Of a stretch of 64,000 bases of DNA, positions 1 through 8,957 are shown piece by piece. The stretch is taken from assembly GCA_963823165.1 (NCBI GenBank), contig CAWGKV010000014.1:85381-149380 (forward strand). Reading direction: 5' to 3'. The notes beneath the pieces are model-generated. The model had not been told where the DNA came from, did not search any database, and saw only the letters and a program-made list of their open reading frames with translations. The position numbers and the translations under genes are program-made. This DNA is from Roseiarcus sp963823165. GTDB lineage: Bacteria > Pseudomonadota > Alphaproteobacteria > Rhizobiales > Beijerinckiaceae. The stretch's first letter is position 1; every line of letters starts with the position of its first letter.

Positions 1-978
1 TCGGTCGTGACCATCCATAACCTCGCCTTCCAGGGCCATTTTCCGATTTCCGTCTTCTGGGAGCTCGGGCTGCCCGACCGCGCGCTGGCGATCGACGGCG
101 TGGAGTATTTCGGCGGCGTCGGCTATCTGAAGGCGGGGCTGCAACTTGCCGACGTGGTCACCACCGTCTCGCCGACCTATGCCCGCGAGATCCTGACCCC
201 TGAATTCGGCATGGCGCTCGACGGTCTGTTGCGGGCGCGCTCCCGCACCGTGCACGGCATTCTCAACGGTATCGACGACAGCGTCTGGAATCCCGCCGCC
301 GACCCAGCTCTCCCGCAGAATTTCGGCGCGACCCGCATCGACTTGCGCGCGCGCAACAAGACGGCGCTGCAAGCCAAGCTCGGACTGTCGCCCAGCGAAG
401 ACCGTCCGATGTTCGCCGTCGTCTCCCGTCTGACGCACCAGAAGGGGCTCGACCTCCTCCTCCAGGCGCTGCCCGGACTTATCGCCAGAGGCGCTCAGCT
501 TGCGCTGCTGGGCTCAGGCGAACGGGCCCTCGAGACCGGCTTCGCCGAAGCCGCGGCGACGGCGGCCGGCTCGGTCGGGTGCGTCTTCGGCTACGACGAG
601 AAGCTCGCCCATCTCTTCCAGGGGGCAGCCGATTTCATCGTCGTGCCGTCGCGCTTCGAGCCGTGCGGGCTGACCCAGCTCTGCGCGCTGCGTTACGGCG
701 CGACGCCGATCGTGTCGCGCGTCGGCGGCCTCGCCGACACGATCATTGACGCCAACGAGGCGGCCGTCGCTGCCGGCGTCGCAACCGGCATGCAATTCTC
801 CCCTCTTTCGGTCGACGGCCTGAGCTACGCGCTCGACCGGGCGCTCGCGGTCTACCGCGAGCCGAATACGATGCGGCGCATCCGACTGAACGGCATGCGG
901 GCCGACGTGTCCTGGCGCGGCCCGGCCCAGCGCTACGCCGCTCTCTATCGGTCGGTCGCGCGGCCCCTCGCAGCATGA
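1..978 (+). CDS. glgA: Glycogen synthase, C-terminal part (5' end outside window)
   Basis: Transfers glucose from ADP-glucose to the non-reducing end of a growing alpha-1,4-glucan in the cytoplasm. The frame is open from base 1, so the start codon and the N-terminal nucleotide-binding KxGG region lie upstream; about 325 residues are present, against some 480 in the whole enzyme. The visible part starts with the conserved TIHNLAFQG segment and contains a complete GT-B C-terminal domain, including FAVVSRLTHQKGLDLLL and the sugar-nucleotide-binding stretch FEPCGLTQL with its conserved Glu. Its stop overlaps the next start by 4 bp (ATGA), so it is translationally coupled to the glgX-malQ fusion and belongs to a glycogen operon. 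Confidence 0.95.
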   Translation, partial: SVVTIHNLAFQGHFPISVFWELGLPDRALAIDGVEYFGGVGYLKAGLQLADVVTTVSPTYAREILTPEFGMALDGLLRARSRTVHGILNGIDDSVWNPAADPALPQNFGATRIDLRARNKTALQAKLGLSPSEDRPMFAVVSRLTHQKGLDLLLQALPGLIARGAQLALLGSGERALETGFAEAAATAAGSVGCVFGYDEKLAHLFQGAADFIVVPSRFEPCGLTQLCALRYGATPIVSRVGGLADTIIDANEAAVAAGVATGMQFSPLSVDGLSYALDRALAVYREPNTMRRIRLNGMRADVSWRGPAQRYAALYRSVARPLAA

Positions 979-3900
979 GCGAGATGGAGGCCGACCTCGG
1001 GGTCGTCGTGTCTCCCCACGGGCTCGAGGCCGCCTTGGCGCTTCCGAACGCCGAAGGCGCCTTCCTTTGCCTTTACGATGCCGACCGCGAGGTTTTTCGC
1101 GCGGCGATGAGTCGTGACGCCGGCGGGGTGTTTCGCAGCCTAGCGCCGGGATTCGGCGAGGGGGCGCGTTACGGCTTCCGGGTTCAGGGACCGTATGATC
1201 CGGCGCGGGGGCATCGTTTCGACGTCGCCAAACTTCTCGCCGACCCCTACGCCTTCCGCTTTGACCGCCCTTTCCGGCTGCACGCGTCGATGTTCGCTCG
1301 CGGCGAGGACAGCGGCCCTTACGCGCCGAAGGCGATCGCCGGCGTTCCCCCTTTCGGCGAACCGGGCGGCAAGCGGATCGCCGCGGAATCGCTCGTCGTC
1401 TACGAGCTCAATCTGCGCGGCTTCTCGCGCCTCAACCCTGCGGTTCCGGAAAGCGCGCGGGGAACTTTCGCCGGACTGGCCCATCCGGCCTCGATCGCCC
1501 ATCTGGCCGTCCTCGGGGTGACCGCGATCGAGATCATGCCGGCCGACCCGTTCGTCGACGAACGGCATCTGCCGCCGCTCGGCCTGGCGAACGCCTGGGG
1601 GTACAATTCGGTGGTGTTCGGCTCGCCCGATCCGCGCCTCGCTCCCGGCGGCTGGGCCGAGGTGCGGGCGGCGACCGACGCGTTGCACGCCGCGGGCATG
1701 GAAGCGATCCTCGATGTCGTTTTCAATCACAACGGCGAAAGCGATCAGTTCGGGCCGACCCTCTCGTTCCGCGGCCTCGACAACGCGGCCTGGTTCCGCC
1801 TCGACCCGAACAATCCGGCGACCTATGTCAACGACGCCGGCACCGGCAATTGCCTCGCGCTCGACCGGCCGCTCGTGGTCGAGATGGCGATCGGCGCGCT
1901 CCGGCGCTGGATGATCCATGGCGGGATCGACGGCTTCCGCTTCGACCTCGCGACCGCGCTCGGACGCGGACCGCACGGCTTCGATCCGCATGCGCCGTTC
2001 TTTCGGGCGCTCGATGCAGACCCCTTTCTGCGGCGCGCGCGCCTCATCGCTGAGCCTTGGGACGTCGGCCCCGGCGGCTACCAGCTCGGGGCCTTCGGCC
2101 CCTCCTTCGCCGAATGGAACGACCGGTTCCGCGACGCCGCGCGCCGCTTCTGGCGCGGCGATCCCGGCGTGCGCGGCGAGATCGCCACCCGCATGGCCGG
2201 CTCGCGCGACGTGTTCGCTCGCGCCGCCGCGCCGTCGAAGAGCGTCAACTTCATCGTCGCCCATGACGGCTTCACTCTCGCCGACCTCGTATCGTACGAG
2301 AAGAAGCACAACGAGGCGAACGGCGAGCGCAACCGGGACGGAACGGACGCGAACTTCTCCTGGAACAACGGCGTCGAGGGGCCGAGCAACGACCCCGCCG
2401 TCGTCGCCGCCCGGTCGCGCGACCAGCGCAACCTCCTGACGCTGCTGTTCGCCTCGCGCGGAACCCCCATGCTGGCGATGGGCTTCGAGCTCGGCTTCAG
2501 CCAGGGAGGCAACAACAACGCCTACGCCCAGGACAACGCTACGACCGCCATACGCTGGAGCGAGGCCGACGCGTCGCTGACCGCCTTCGTCCAGCGGCTC
2601 GCGCAGGCCCGCCGCGCCCACCCCGCCCTGTCGCGCGACGCCTTTCTGACTGGCGAAAAGTTCGACGCGTCGGGTCTGCCCGATGTCGAATGGCGGGACG
2701 CCCAAGGACCGATGACGCAGCCGGAGTGGAACGACTCGACCGGTCCGGTACTTGTTGCGGTATTCGCCGCTCCGCGGGACGGCGGCGTCGACCGCGTCGC
2801 CGTCGCAATGAACCGGTCCGAGGAGGAGGTGGAGCTGAGCTTGCCGGAGCCCCGGCCGGGCATGGCGTGGCGCGCAATCGTGGACAGTCACGATTCCAAC
2901 GCGCCGGAGCGACCGCTCGCCCTTGCAGACCGGCAGCGCATCCACGCCCGCTCTTGTCTCATTATCGATGAAAGCCCCGTCCCGGGCGGCGGTCGTCGCA
3001 GCGGGCCGCCGACCGCCGCAGCCGTCGATGCGCTGGCGAGCGCCGCCGGAATTGCGGGAGAATGGTGGGACGTCGGCGGTAAACGCACCATCGTTTCGCC
3101 GGAAACAAAGATCGCGCTCCTGACGGCGCTCGGACTCGAGGCGGGAAGCGAGGCGCAGGCGCGCGAAAGCCTGGAACGAGTCCTCGACGAGACCCGCCGC
3201 CGGCGCGTGCCCTATTCGCTCGTCCTGCGCTCCGGCGAACCGCTTACGGCCCCGCTGCGAGATGCGCCGCGAGACTGCGAGATCAGGATCGAATGCGAGG
3301 ACGGCAGGAGCCTCGAGCAGCGCGTCGAGGCGGGTGAAGGGGCGCGCCGCGACCTTCCCGACGGCCGTTCGGCCGAGGAGCGGACGATCGCGCTGCCGGA
3401 CCTGCCGATCGGCCGACATCGGCTGATCGTCGACGCCGTCGCCTGTGCGCTCACGGTCGCGCCGGCGGGGTGCTACATGCCGCAGGCGGGGCAGCGCAAA
3501 CGCTTCGGGATCACGGCTCAGCTGTACGCGCTGCGCCGGTCCGGCGATCAGGGGATGGGCGACTTCTCGACGCTGGCGCTCGCAGGCGTGATGGCCGGGG
3601 AAGCGGGCGCCGCCTATTTCGGCGTGAGCCCGATGCATATGCTGTTCCCGCACGACCGGGAGCGGGCAAGCCCGTACTACCCGTCCGACCGGCGCTTTCT
3701 CGATCCGATGCTGATCGACGTACTCGACGCCGGCCTGCCGCGCGACGAGGCGCTGGAGACGGCGCTCGGCGCTCTCGCATCGCCGATCGCGGCGGCCGCG
3801 GCGACGAGGCTCGTCGACTATCCGGCGACCTGGGCGGTCAAGCGCGCGGCATTGGGCGCGCTCCATGCGGCCTTCGCCCGCGCCCGCGCGGCTCGCCCCG

Positions 3901-5117
3901 CGGATCCGATCTTCGCCGAGCACCGCGCCTTCGTCGAGGCCGGGGGCGAAGCGCTGAAGCGGTTCGCGGCCTTCCAGGCGATCTCCGCCGGCGAGGCCGG
4001 AGCCGACTGGCGGTCCTGGCCGAACCCTTTGCGCGACGGCGACGCCAAGGCGATCGAGGACGCGATCGCCCGCGACCGGGACGCGTTCGACTTCGCCCTC
4101 TTCTGCCAGTGGCTCGCCGATCGTCAGCTTGCTCGAGCCGCCGCGCGGGCGCGCGGCGGCGGCCTCGAGATCGGCTTCTACCGCGATCTCGCCATCGGCG
4201 CCGCGCCCGACGGCGCGGAGGCCTGGTCGCACGCGGGCGCGCTGGCGCAAGGCGCGACGGTCGGAGCGCCGCCGGATCCGTTCTCCACCGGCGGGCAAAA
4301 CTGGAGCCTGCCCGCGCCCAACCCGCTCGCCGGCGCTCGCGAGGGCTGGGCCTCGTTGAGCGCGCTCTACGCCGCCAACATGCGGCACGCCGGCATGTTG
4401 CGCATCGACCATGCGATGGGCCTGCAGCGGCTCTTTCTCATCCCCGAGGGCGGCAGGCCGGCGGACGGGGCCTATCTCGCCTATCCGCTCGACGATCTCA
4501 TCGGCCATATCGCGCTCGAGAGCCGCCGGGCCGAGTGCATCGTGGTCGGCGAGGATCTCGGCACGGTGGCCGAGGGGTTCCGCCCCCGGCTGACGCGGGC
4601 CAACATTCTCGGGATGCGTGTCCTCTGGTTCGAGCGCAAGGGCGCCGAGGTTTTGCCGCCAGCCGGCTATCCGCCCTTGTCGGTCGCCTGCGTCGCGACG
4701 CACGATCTCGCGACGCTGGCGGGCTGGTGGGTCGGAGCGGACATCGCCGAGAGGCTTTCGCTCGGCCTCACCACTTTGCGCGCCGCGGGCGAGGCGATCG
4801 CCGCGCGGCTCGAGGAGAAGCGCGGCCTGATCGCGGCGCTCCTATCCGAAGGGCTCATCGCGTCGTCGCCCGGGGCGGACGCCCCGCTCGACGACGCGAC
4901 CGCCGCGGCCGTCCATGCGCTGATCGGCGGCTCGGCGTCTCTGCTGGCCAGCGCCCAGTTCGACGATCTGGTCGGCCAGACGGTGGCGACCAACCTGCCG
5001 GGCACCGACCGCGAGCGGCCGAACTGGCGGCTCAAGCTCGGCCCGGACGTCGCGGAGGCCTTCGCCGGCGGACGGGCGCGGGCGGTCATTGCGGCGCTGG
5101 CGAAGGGACGACTCTGA
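975..5117 (+). CDS. glgX-malQ: Fused glycogen debranching enzyme (GlgX) and 4-alpha-glucanotransferase (MalQ)
   Basis: A single 1380-residue frame carries two complete GH-family enzymes. Residues 1 to about 665 are an isoamylase-type GlgX: N-terminal beta-sandwich, then a GH13 barrel with nucleophile D324 (GFRFDLA), acid/base E360 (IAEPWDVG) and D431 (AHDGFTL), followed by the KHNEANGE segment typical of GlgX. Residues from about 675 to the end are a GH77 amylomaltase with D1145 (LRIDHAMGL), E1193 (VGEDLGTV) and D1244 (ATHDLATL). GlgX removes alpha-1,6 branches from trimmed glycogen and MalQ disproportionates the released maltodextrins, so the fusion joins consecutive steps of glycogen breakdown. 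Start ATG overlaps the glgA stop. Both active sites look intact. Confidence 0.93.
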   Translation: MSEMEADLGVVVSPHGLEAALALPNAEGAFLCLYDADREVFRAAMSRDAGGVFRSLAPGFGEGARYGFRVQGPYDPARGHRFDVAKLLADPYAFRFDRPFRLHASMFARGEDSGPYAPKAIAGVPPFGEPGGKRIAAESLVVYELNLRGFSRLNPAVPESARGTFAGLAHPASIAHLAVLGVTAIEIMPADPFVDERHLPPLGLANAWGYNSVVFGSPDPRLAPGGWAEVRAATDALHAAGMEAILDVVFNHNGESDQFGPTLSFRGLDNAAWFRLDPNNPATYVNDAGTGNCLALDRPLVVEMAIGALRRWMIHGGIDGFRFDLATALGRGPHGFDPHAPFFRALDADPFLRRARLIAEPWDVGPGGYQLGAFGPSFAEWNDRFRDAARRFWRGDPGVRGEIATRMAGSRDVFARAAAPSKSVNFIVAHDGFTLADLVSYEKKHNEANGERNRDGTDANFSWNNGVEGPSNDPAVVAARSRDQRNLLTLLFASRGTPMLAMGFELGFSQGGNNNAYAQDNATTAIRWSEADASLTAFVQRLAQARRAHPALSRDAFLTGEKFDASGLPDVEWRDAQGPMTQPEWNDSTGPVLVAVFAAPRDGGVDRVAVAMNRSEEEVELSLPEPRPGMAWRAIVDSHDSNAPERPLALADRQRIHARSCLIIDESPVPGGGRRSGPPTAAAVDALASAAGIAGEWWDVGGKRTIVSPETKIALLTALGLEAGSEAQARESLERVLDETRRRRVPYSLVLRSGEPLTAPLRDAPRDCEIRIECEDGRSLEQRVEAGEGARRDLPDGRSAEERTIALPDLPIGRHRLIVDAVACALTVAPAGCYMPQAGQRKRFGITAQLYALRRSGDQGMGDFSTLALAGVMAGEAGAAYFGVSPMHMLFPHDRERASPYYPSDRRFLDPMLIDVLDAGLPRDEALETALGALASPIAAAAATRLVDYPATWAVKRAALGALHAAFARARAARPADPIFAEHRAFVEAGGEALKRFAAFQAISAGEAGADWRSWPNPLRDGDAKAIEDAIARDRDAFDFALFCQWLADRQLARAAARARGGGLEIGFYRDLAIGAAPDGAEAWSHAGALAQGATVGAPPDPFSTGGQNWSLPAPNPLAGAREGWASLSALYAANMRHAGMLRIDHAMGLQRLFLIPEGGRPADGAYLAYPLDDLIGHIALESRRAECIVVGEDLGTVAEGFRPRLTRANILGMRVLWFERKGAEVLPPAGYPPLSVACVATHDLATLAGWWVGADIAERLSLGLTTLRAAGEAIAARLEEKRGLIAALLSEGLIASSPGADAPLDDATAAAVHALIGGSASLLASAQFDDLVGQTVATNLPGTDRERPNWRLKLGPDVAEAFAGGRARAVIAALAKGRL

Positions 5118-5170
5118 CAGGGCTTCTCTTCGCTTCTGCGTGCGTGCGATGCGGCTGGAAATGGGACGCC

Positions 5171-5254
5171 GGGGAAGGAAGAGGGCCTCCAGGGGAAGGA
5201 AGAGGAACCGCAGGGGAAGGAAAAGGAACTCCAGGGGAAGGAAAAGGAACCCCA
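5171..5254. repeat. Four-unit 21-bp tandem repeat
   Basis: Four head-to-tail units of exactly 21 bp start at 5171, 5192, 5213 and 5234, each opening GGGGAAGGAA, and a fifth degenerate start lies at 5255. The strand is strongly purine-biased. Because 21 is a multiple of three the array is open in several frames (Gly-Glu-Gly-Lys-like on the plus strand), but no start, ribosome site or recognisable domain accompanies it. It begins about 50 bp after the glgX-malQ stop. Confidence 0.85.
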
Positions 5255-5488
5255 GGGGAAGCAACTTCCGTGCATGAATCCAACAGTTTCAAGGAGTTGC
5301 GCGCCTAGCGCAGTTCAATTCCCGTGCGTCCCTCGCCGCGCGATGCCTCCAAACTGCCCGCCGCAAGCGGCGCCAGGCGGAACGGCCTCGACGGTCGGAC
5401 ACATTGGGCCTTCCTTCTCATCCAGGGCTGGACATATAACGAACAAACGTACAACAAGGAAGCAACGGCTGTCAACAGATATCTTGCT

Positions 5489-5699
5489 GGCTGGGGCGCC
5501 GCCCCCTCCCCCTAGGGCGTCCGGAAGGACGCCCGTCTTCGACGGGCTATCGGTCGGTCCCCCTCCCCCGCTCCGCTGCGCAGGGAGGAGCGCGCGCGGG
5601 CTCGGGCATATCCTCCCCTGTGAAGCGATAGCGGAACGGCGGGAACACGCGCAACGTGGTGGAGGGGGCATGCCGCGAAAGCGACCGCGGCTCGGGAGG
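5489..5699. repeat. Dispersed quasi-palindromic repeat, copy 1
   Basis: About 210 bp nearly identical to 11576-11803. It starts in GGCTGGGGCGCCGCC, passes through a three-way-junction element (5513-5550), then an inverted pair of C-rich and G-rich arms (CCCTCCCCCGCTCCG against CGGAACGGCGGGAA here, cleaner in copy 2), and ends with GGTGGAGGGGGCATGCCGCG. The ends are inverted relative to each other (CCCCCTCC versus GGAGGGGG), so the whole unit can fold back on itself. It contains no credible gene. The remaining bases of the 5118-5841 gap show nothing recognisable. Confidence 0.85.
5513..5550 (+). repeat. Three-way-junction REP-like element, copy 1
   Basis: Core TAGGGCG...GGGCTA. Hairpin 1 is GGGCGTCC, loop GGAA, GGACGCCC (5515-5534). 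Hairpin 2 is CCCGTC, loop TTC, GACGGG (5532-5546). The outer TAG/CTA bases can close a junction. Other copies lie at 11604, 49417, 53601 (inverted) and 53680. Confidence 0.8.
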
Positions 5700-5841
5700 C
5701 CAACGCTGCGCGCGTCCAACTCGAATAGCGTGGAACGTGAGCCTCGTTTTCGATGACGCCCTGCGGCGGCCTCATCTTCGAAATGTTGGCCGATGGCGCA
5801 TCAGGCGAACGGTCGGAGTGCGTGGCGTCAACGCCCTTTTC

Positions 5842-6315
5842 TCAGCCGATAAAATCCCGACCCAGGCGCTCAAGCTCGCGCACGTAACAGAATAGGGAGA
5901 ACAGGCCCAGGAGAAGGACGAGGCATTTGAAGACGGGGATCTCGAATTCAGGCCTCTGCGCGACAAATACAAAACCGAAAATGGACGTCGGGAGCACGAA
6001 CACCATCCGCGCCAAAAACAGGATCGCGTGACCGAGCAGAGCGTTCTTAAATCGCGGCAGCGGCGGATGAAGGCGATAAGAGACCCAATACGAGATCTGC
6101 ATCAGGGCGATTGCCGACAGAGACCCGAGAATCGCCCAAGGCAGCGTCTCGTGCGATCTCGGGTCGGCGAGAACCTGCCGGTAAAGAAAGAGGCCGGTCC
6201 AGAGAAGAAAAGCCGCGCCGATCGTTTGCATCCCGAACAGCGCAAAATATCCCCACCACCCATTGATGTCTTTCGCTGGAGCCGAGCCGGATGCGATCAA
6301 GTCATTTGGCCCCAT
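5842..6315 (-). CDS. Four-helix membrane protein of unknown function
   Basis: About 157 residues from the ATG at 6315; the frame stays open to 6360, so a start 15 codons upstream is possible. Four hydrophobic segments are evident (around WWGYFALFGMQTIGAAFLL, PWAILGSLSAIALMQISYW, GHAILFLARMVFVLPTSIF and the C-terminal VFKCLVLLLGLFSLFCYV), with short polar loops and no signal peptidase site, so it is an integral inner-membrane protein. It lies 145 bp downstream of two arylsulfatase genes on the same strand and may be the last gene of that unit, although no sequence link to sulfate metabolism is visible. Family not recognised. Confidence 0.65.
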   Translation of the reverse strand: MGPNDLIASGSAPAKDINGWWGYFALFGMQTIGAAFLLWTGLFLYRQVLADPRSHETLPWAILGSLSAIALMQISYWVSYRLHPPLPRFKNALLGHAILFLARMVFVLPTSIFGFVFVAQRPEFEIPVFKCLVLLLGLFSLFCYVRELERLGRDFIG

Positions 6316-6460
6316 GCAGGTGGAGCTTCGGCGGGATGGTACGAACTCTGGCCGTGGCAAGTTTCCTCTGTCGACGTCGAATCGTCACGTTACCTGGTCG
6401 ATCACGTCGTTGAAGTTGAACAGCTGCTGCCGTGGTTCGGCGTTGGTTGGTCTGGCCGCT

Positions 6461-8866
6461 TTAGACGAACAGCGCCTTCTTCACCCGCAACTCTTCGAGC
6501 GTGCGCTGGGCCTCCTCGCTCAGGTTGGACTTTCCGACCTGGACGGTCACCTTGTGAATCTTGCCGGTGAATCTGTTCTCGCCTTGTTTGTAGTCGTCGC
6601 TGACACACGTATACAGATTCTCGCCGACGTCCGTCGTTTCCGCGCCAAATGCGAACGGCTGAGTGTGCGCGACCCGCCCAGCGGCGACCTCTTCACCATT
6701 GACGAAGATCACACCGTTACCCCCAGCGCCGGCCATACCGCCATCGTAGGCAAACTCGAAACGCAACGTCATCCGCCCGGCCGGCAGGCGAGCAGAGCCG
6801 GCGATCTTGTAAAGCTCGCGACCGAGATAGTTCCAGGCGAACCGGGGCGCGCCATCCTTCACGTAGAGGCTCCAGCCGCCCATTTCTCCGCCTTGGGCTA
6901 TGACCACCCCCTCCGCGCCGGCCTCCGGGACCTCGATGTCGGCGATAACCACGAAAGAGCGGTTCTTGACGTTGATAAAACCGTTCTCGGGAATTCCCTT
7001 CATTCCCTCATAGACCGTTATCTCGGTGCGACCTTCCATCAAATCCGGACGGCCTGCGAGAGCCGCGTTGAAGCGCTCCCAGGCCCGATCGTCAAGAGGA
7101 AGCACGTTGTACTTGACGGCCTCTTCCAGGAAGACTCCCTTTAGCTTCTCAAGTTTTTCGGGGTGCTTCTCAGCAAGGTCGTGCGCGCAACTGAAATCTT
7201 CCTCTACGTTGTAAAGCTCCCACTTGTCGTTCTCAAACGTCGCTCTCGGCTTGGGCTCCCAAGGCGGGCGGTGCACCGTGGTGGCGAACCAGCCGTCCTG
7301 GTAGATGCCCCGGTTGCCTGCCATCTCGAAGTATTGCGTGGTGTGTCGCGACTTCGCCTCGGGGTTATTCAAGGTGTCCAGCATGCTCACGCCCTCGAGG
7401 GGTTTCTGCTGGACTCCATGCACCACCGCGGGTTCGGGCACGCCGATTGCCTCCAACACCGTCGGAGCGATATCGATCATGTGCATCCATTGCGTGCGCA
7501 AGCCCCCCTTTTCCGCGATCCCCTTTGGCCAGTGGGCCACCATGGATTGGCAAACGCCGCCGTAGGAAGCCACCTGATGGCCCCACCCAAAGGGCGTGGC
7601 GCCGGCGAAAGCCCAGCCGTTCGGATACAGGATATGGGATTTGGGGCCGCCGATCTCGTCGAAGTTCTTCAGCGCAACGTCCAGAGATTCCGGAAGCCCG
7701 TTGAACACAGACAGCTCGTTGAATGCGCCGATGGGGCCGCCCTGAAAGACCGAACCGTTATCGCCGGTGATGTAGAGGATCAGCGTATTGTCCATCTCGC
7801 CCAGGGCCTCGATCTCGTCGATGAACCGCCCGATTTCGCAGTCGGTCACCTCGGCAAAGGCCGCGTAGATCTCCATGTATCTGGCGAACACCTTCTTCTC
7901 GTCGGCCGTCAATTCGTCCCATTCCTGGATCCCCGGCGGCTTCGGCGCCAGATCCGTGCCCGGGGGCACAACCCCCAATTCGATCTGCCTCGCCAACGTA
8001 TCCTTGCGCACCTGATCCCAGCCCTGATCGAACTTGCCCTTGTACCGGTCGCGCCACTTCTCGGGGACCTGGAATGGGCCGTGGGTGCCAATCGCCGAGT
8101 AATAGACGAAAAATGGCTTGTCGGGAGCGAGCGAGCGCTGCGAACGCACCCAGAGGATGGCCTTGTCGGTGATGTCGGTGCTCGCGTAATAGTCGGGGTC
8201 GGGATGCATATCCAACCTGGTCATGTTGTCGTAAATGACCGGATGAAAGAGGTCGGCCTCGCCGGACATGAAGCCGTAGAACCGCTCGAACCCGCTATGT
8301 ATTGGCCAGCGGTCAAAGGGCCCGACCACGCTGGCTTCCCAGGGCCCCAGCTCGTGACACTTTCCGAACATCGCCGTGCTATAGCCGTTGAGGCGCAGGG
8401 TCTCGGGCAGCATCGTGACGCTGCTGGGACGCACCGCGCTGTACCCCGGGAAGCCGGTGGCAATCTCCGAGATCACGCCGAAGTTTGCGCTATGGCTATT
8501 GCGACCAGTTAGCAAGGCCATGCGGCTGGGCGAACACAAGGGGGGGACTTTGAAATTGTTGTAGCGAAGTCCGGTGTCGGCCAGACGGTCCAGCGTCGGC
8601 ATCTGAATGGGGCCTCCGAAAGTCGATACGTCGCCGAAGCCCATGTTATCGAGAAGGATGACCACCACGTTGGGCGCACCTTTCGGCGCCTTCACCTCGA
8701 ACCGCGGCGGGGCTTTAGCGTTCTTCGCATCAAGTTCGGTGATTGGCGGATACTTAGGCTCTGGTACGGGCAGAACAGTACGGTCCGTGGAGGTGGATGC
8801 GCCGAGGTCGCCGCTTCGGGCAGGCAGGGGCTCTGGGTTCTTCGGGGTGTGCTTCGGATCAGACAT
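6461..8866 (-). CDS. Arylsulfatase (type I, formylglycine-dependent), second of a pair
   Basis: Hydrolyses sulfate esters, probably of aryl or alkyl substrates. The 801-residue protein begins MSDPKHTPKN after a GGGGATGAGG-like ribosome site. The sulfatase domain starts near residue 64 with VVVILLDNMGFGD, which holds metal-binding Asp residues. The sulfatase signature CSPSR has C111, the residue expected to become formylglycine, followed by MALLTGRNSH. ITGDNGS and GWGHQ segments supply further active-site residues. From about residue 600 a concanavalin-like C-terminal domain follows, as in the long (about 780-800 aa) mycobacterial AtsD-type enzymes. No signal peptide is present, so it should be cytoplasmic. 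The paralogue lies 91 bp upstream on the same strand. No formylglycine-generating enzyme gene is in the window. Confidence 0.92.
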   Translation of the reverse strand: MSDPKHTPKNPEPLPARSGDLGASTSTDRTVLPVPEPKYPPITELDAKNAKAPPRFEVKAPKGAPNVVVILLDNMGFGDVSTFGGPIQMPTLDRLADTGLRYNNFKVPPLCSPSRMALLTGRNSHSANFGVISEIATGFPGYSAVRPSSVTMLPETLRLNGYSTAMFGKCHELGPWEASVVGPFDRWPIHSGFERFYGFMSGEADLFHPVIYDNMTRLDMHPDPDYYASTDITDKAILWVRSQRSLAPDKPFFVYYSAIGTHGPFQVPEKWRDRYKGKFDQGWDQVRKDTLARQIELGVVPPGTDLAPKPPGIQEWDELTADEKKVFARYMEIYAAFAEVTDCEIGRFIDEIEALGEMDNTLILYITGDNGSVFQGGPIGAFNELSVFNGLPESLDVALKNFDEIGGPKSHILYPNGWAFAGATPFGWGHQVASYGGVCQSMVAHWPKGIAEKGGLRTQWMHMIDIAPTVLEAIGVPEPAVVHGVQQKPLEGVSMLDTLNNPEAKSRHTTQYFEMAGNRGIYQDGWFATTVHRPPWEPKPRATFENDKWELYNVEEDFSCAHDLAEKHPEKLEKLKGVFLEEAVKYNVLPLDDRAWERFNAALAGRPDLMEGRTEITVYEGMKGIPENGFINVKNRSFVVIADIEVPEAGAEGVVIAQGGEMGGWSLYVKDGAPRFAWNYLGRELYKIAGSARLPAGRMTLRFEFAYDGGMAGAGGNGVIFVNGEEVAAGRVAHTQPFAFGAETTDVGENLYTCVSDDYKQGENRFTGKIHKVTVQVGKSNLSEEAQRTLEELRVKKALFV

Positions 8867-8957
8867 TTTTTCCTCATCCCCTGCCGATTTCTATTCAAGC
8901 CCACGTGTGATCGTCCGAGCTGGCGGATGAATCGCTCGCATTCGCCACAAACACTGC

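Noticed and set aside
1140..4703. 1187-codon open frame antisense to glgX-malQ
   Set aside because: High-GC shadow: arginine/alanine-rich, no domain, and fully opposite a gene with two intact active sites.
5161..5308. 21-bp array as the coding end of a repeat protein
   Set aside because: The frame containing it (3470-5308) is the shadow of glgX-malQ, with no start near the array.
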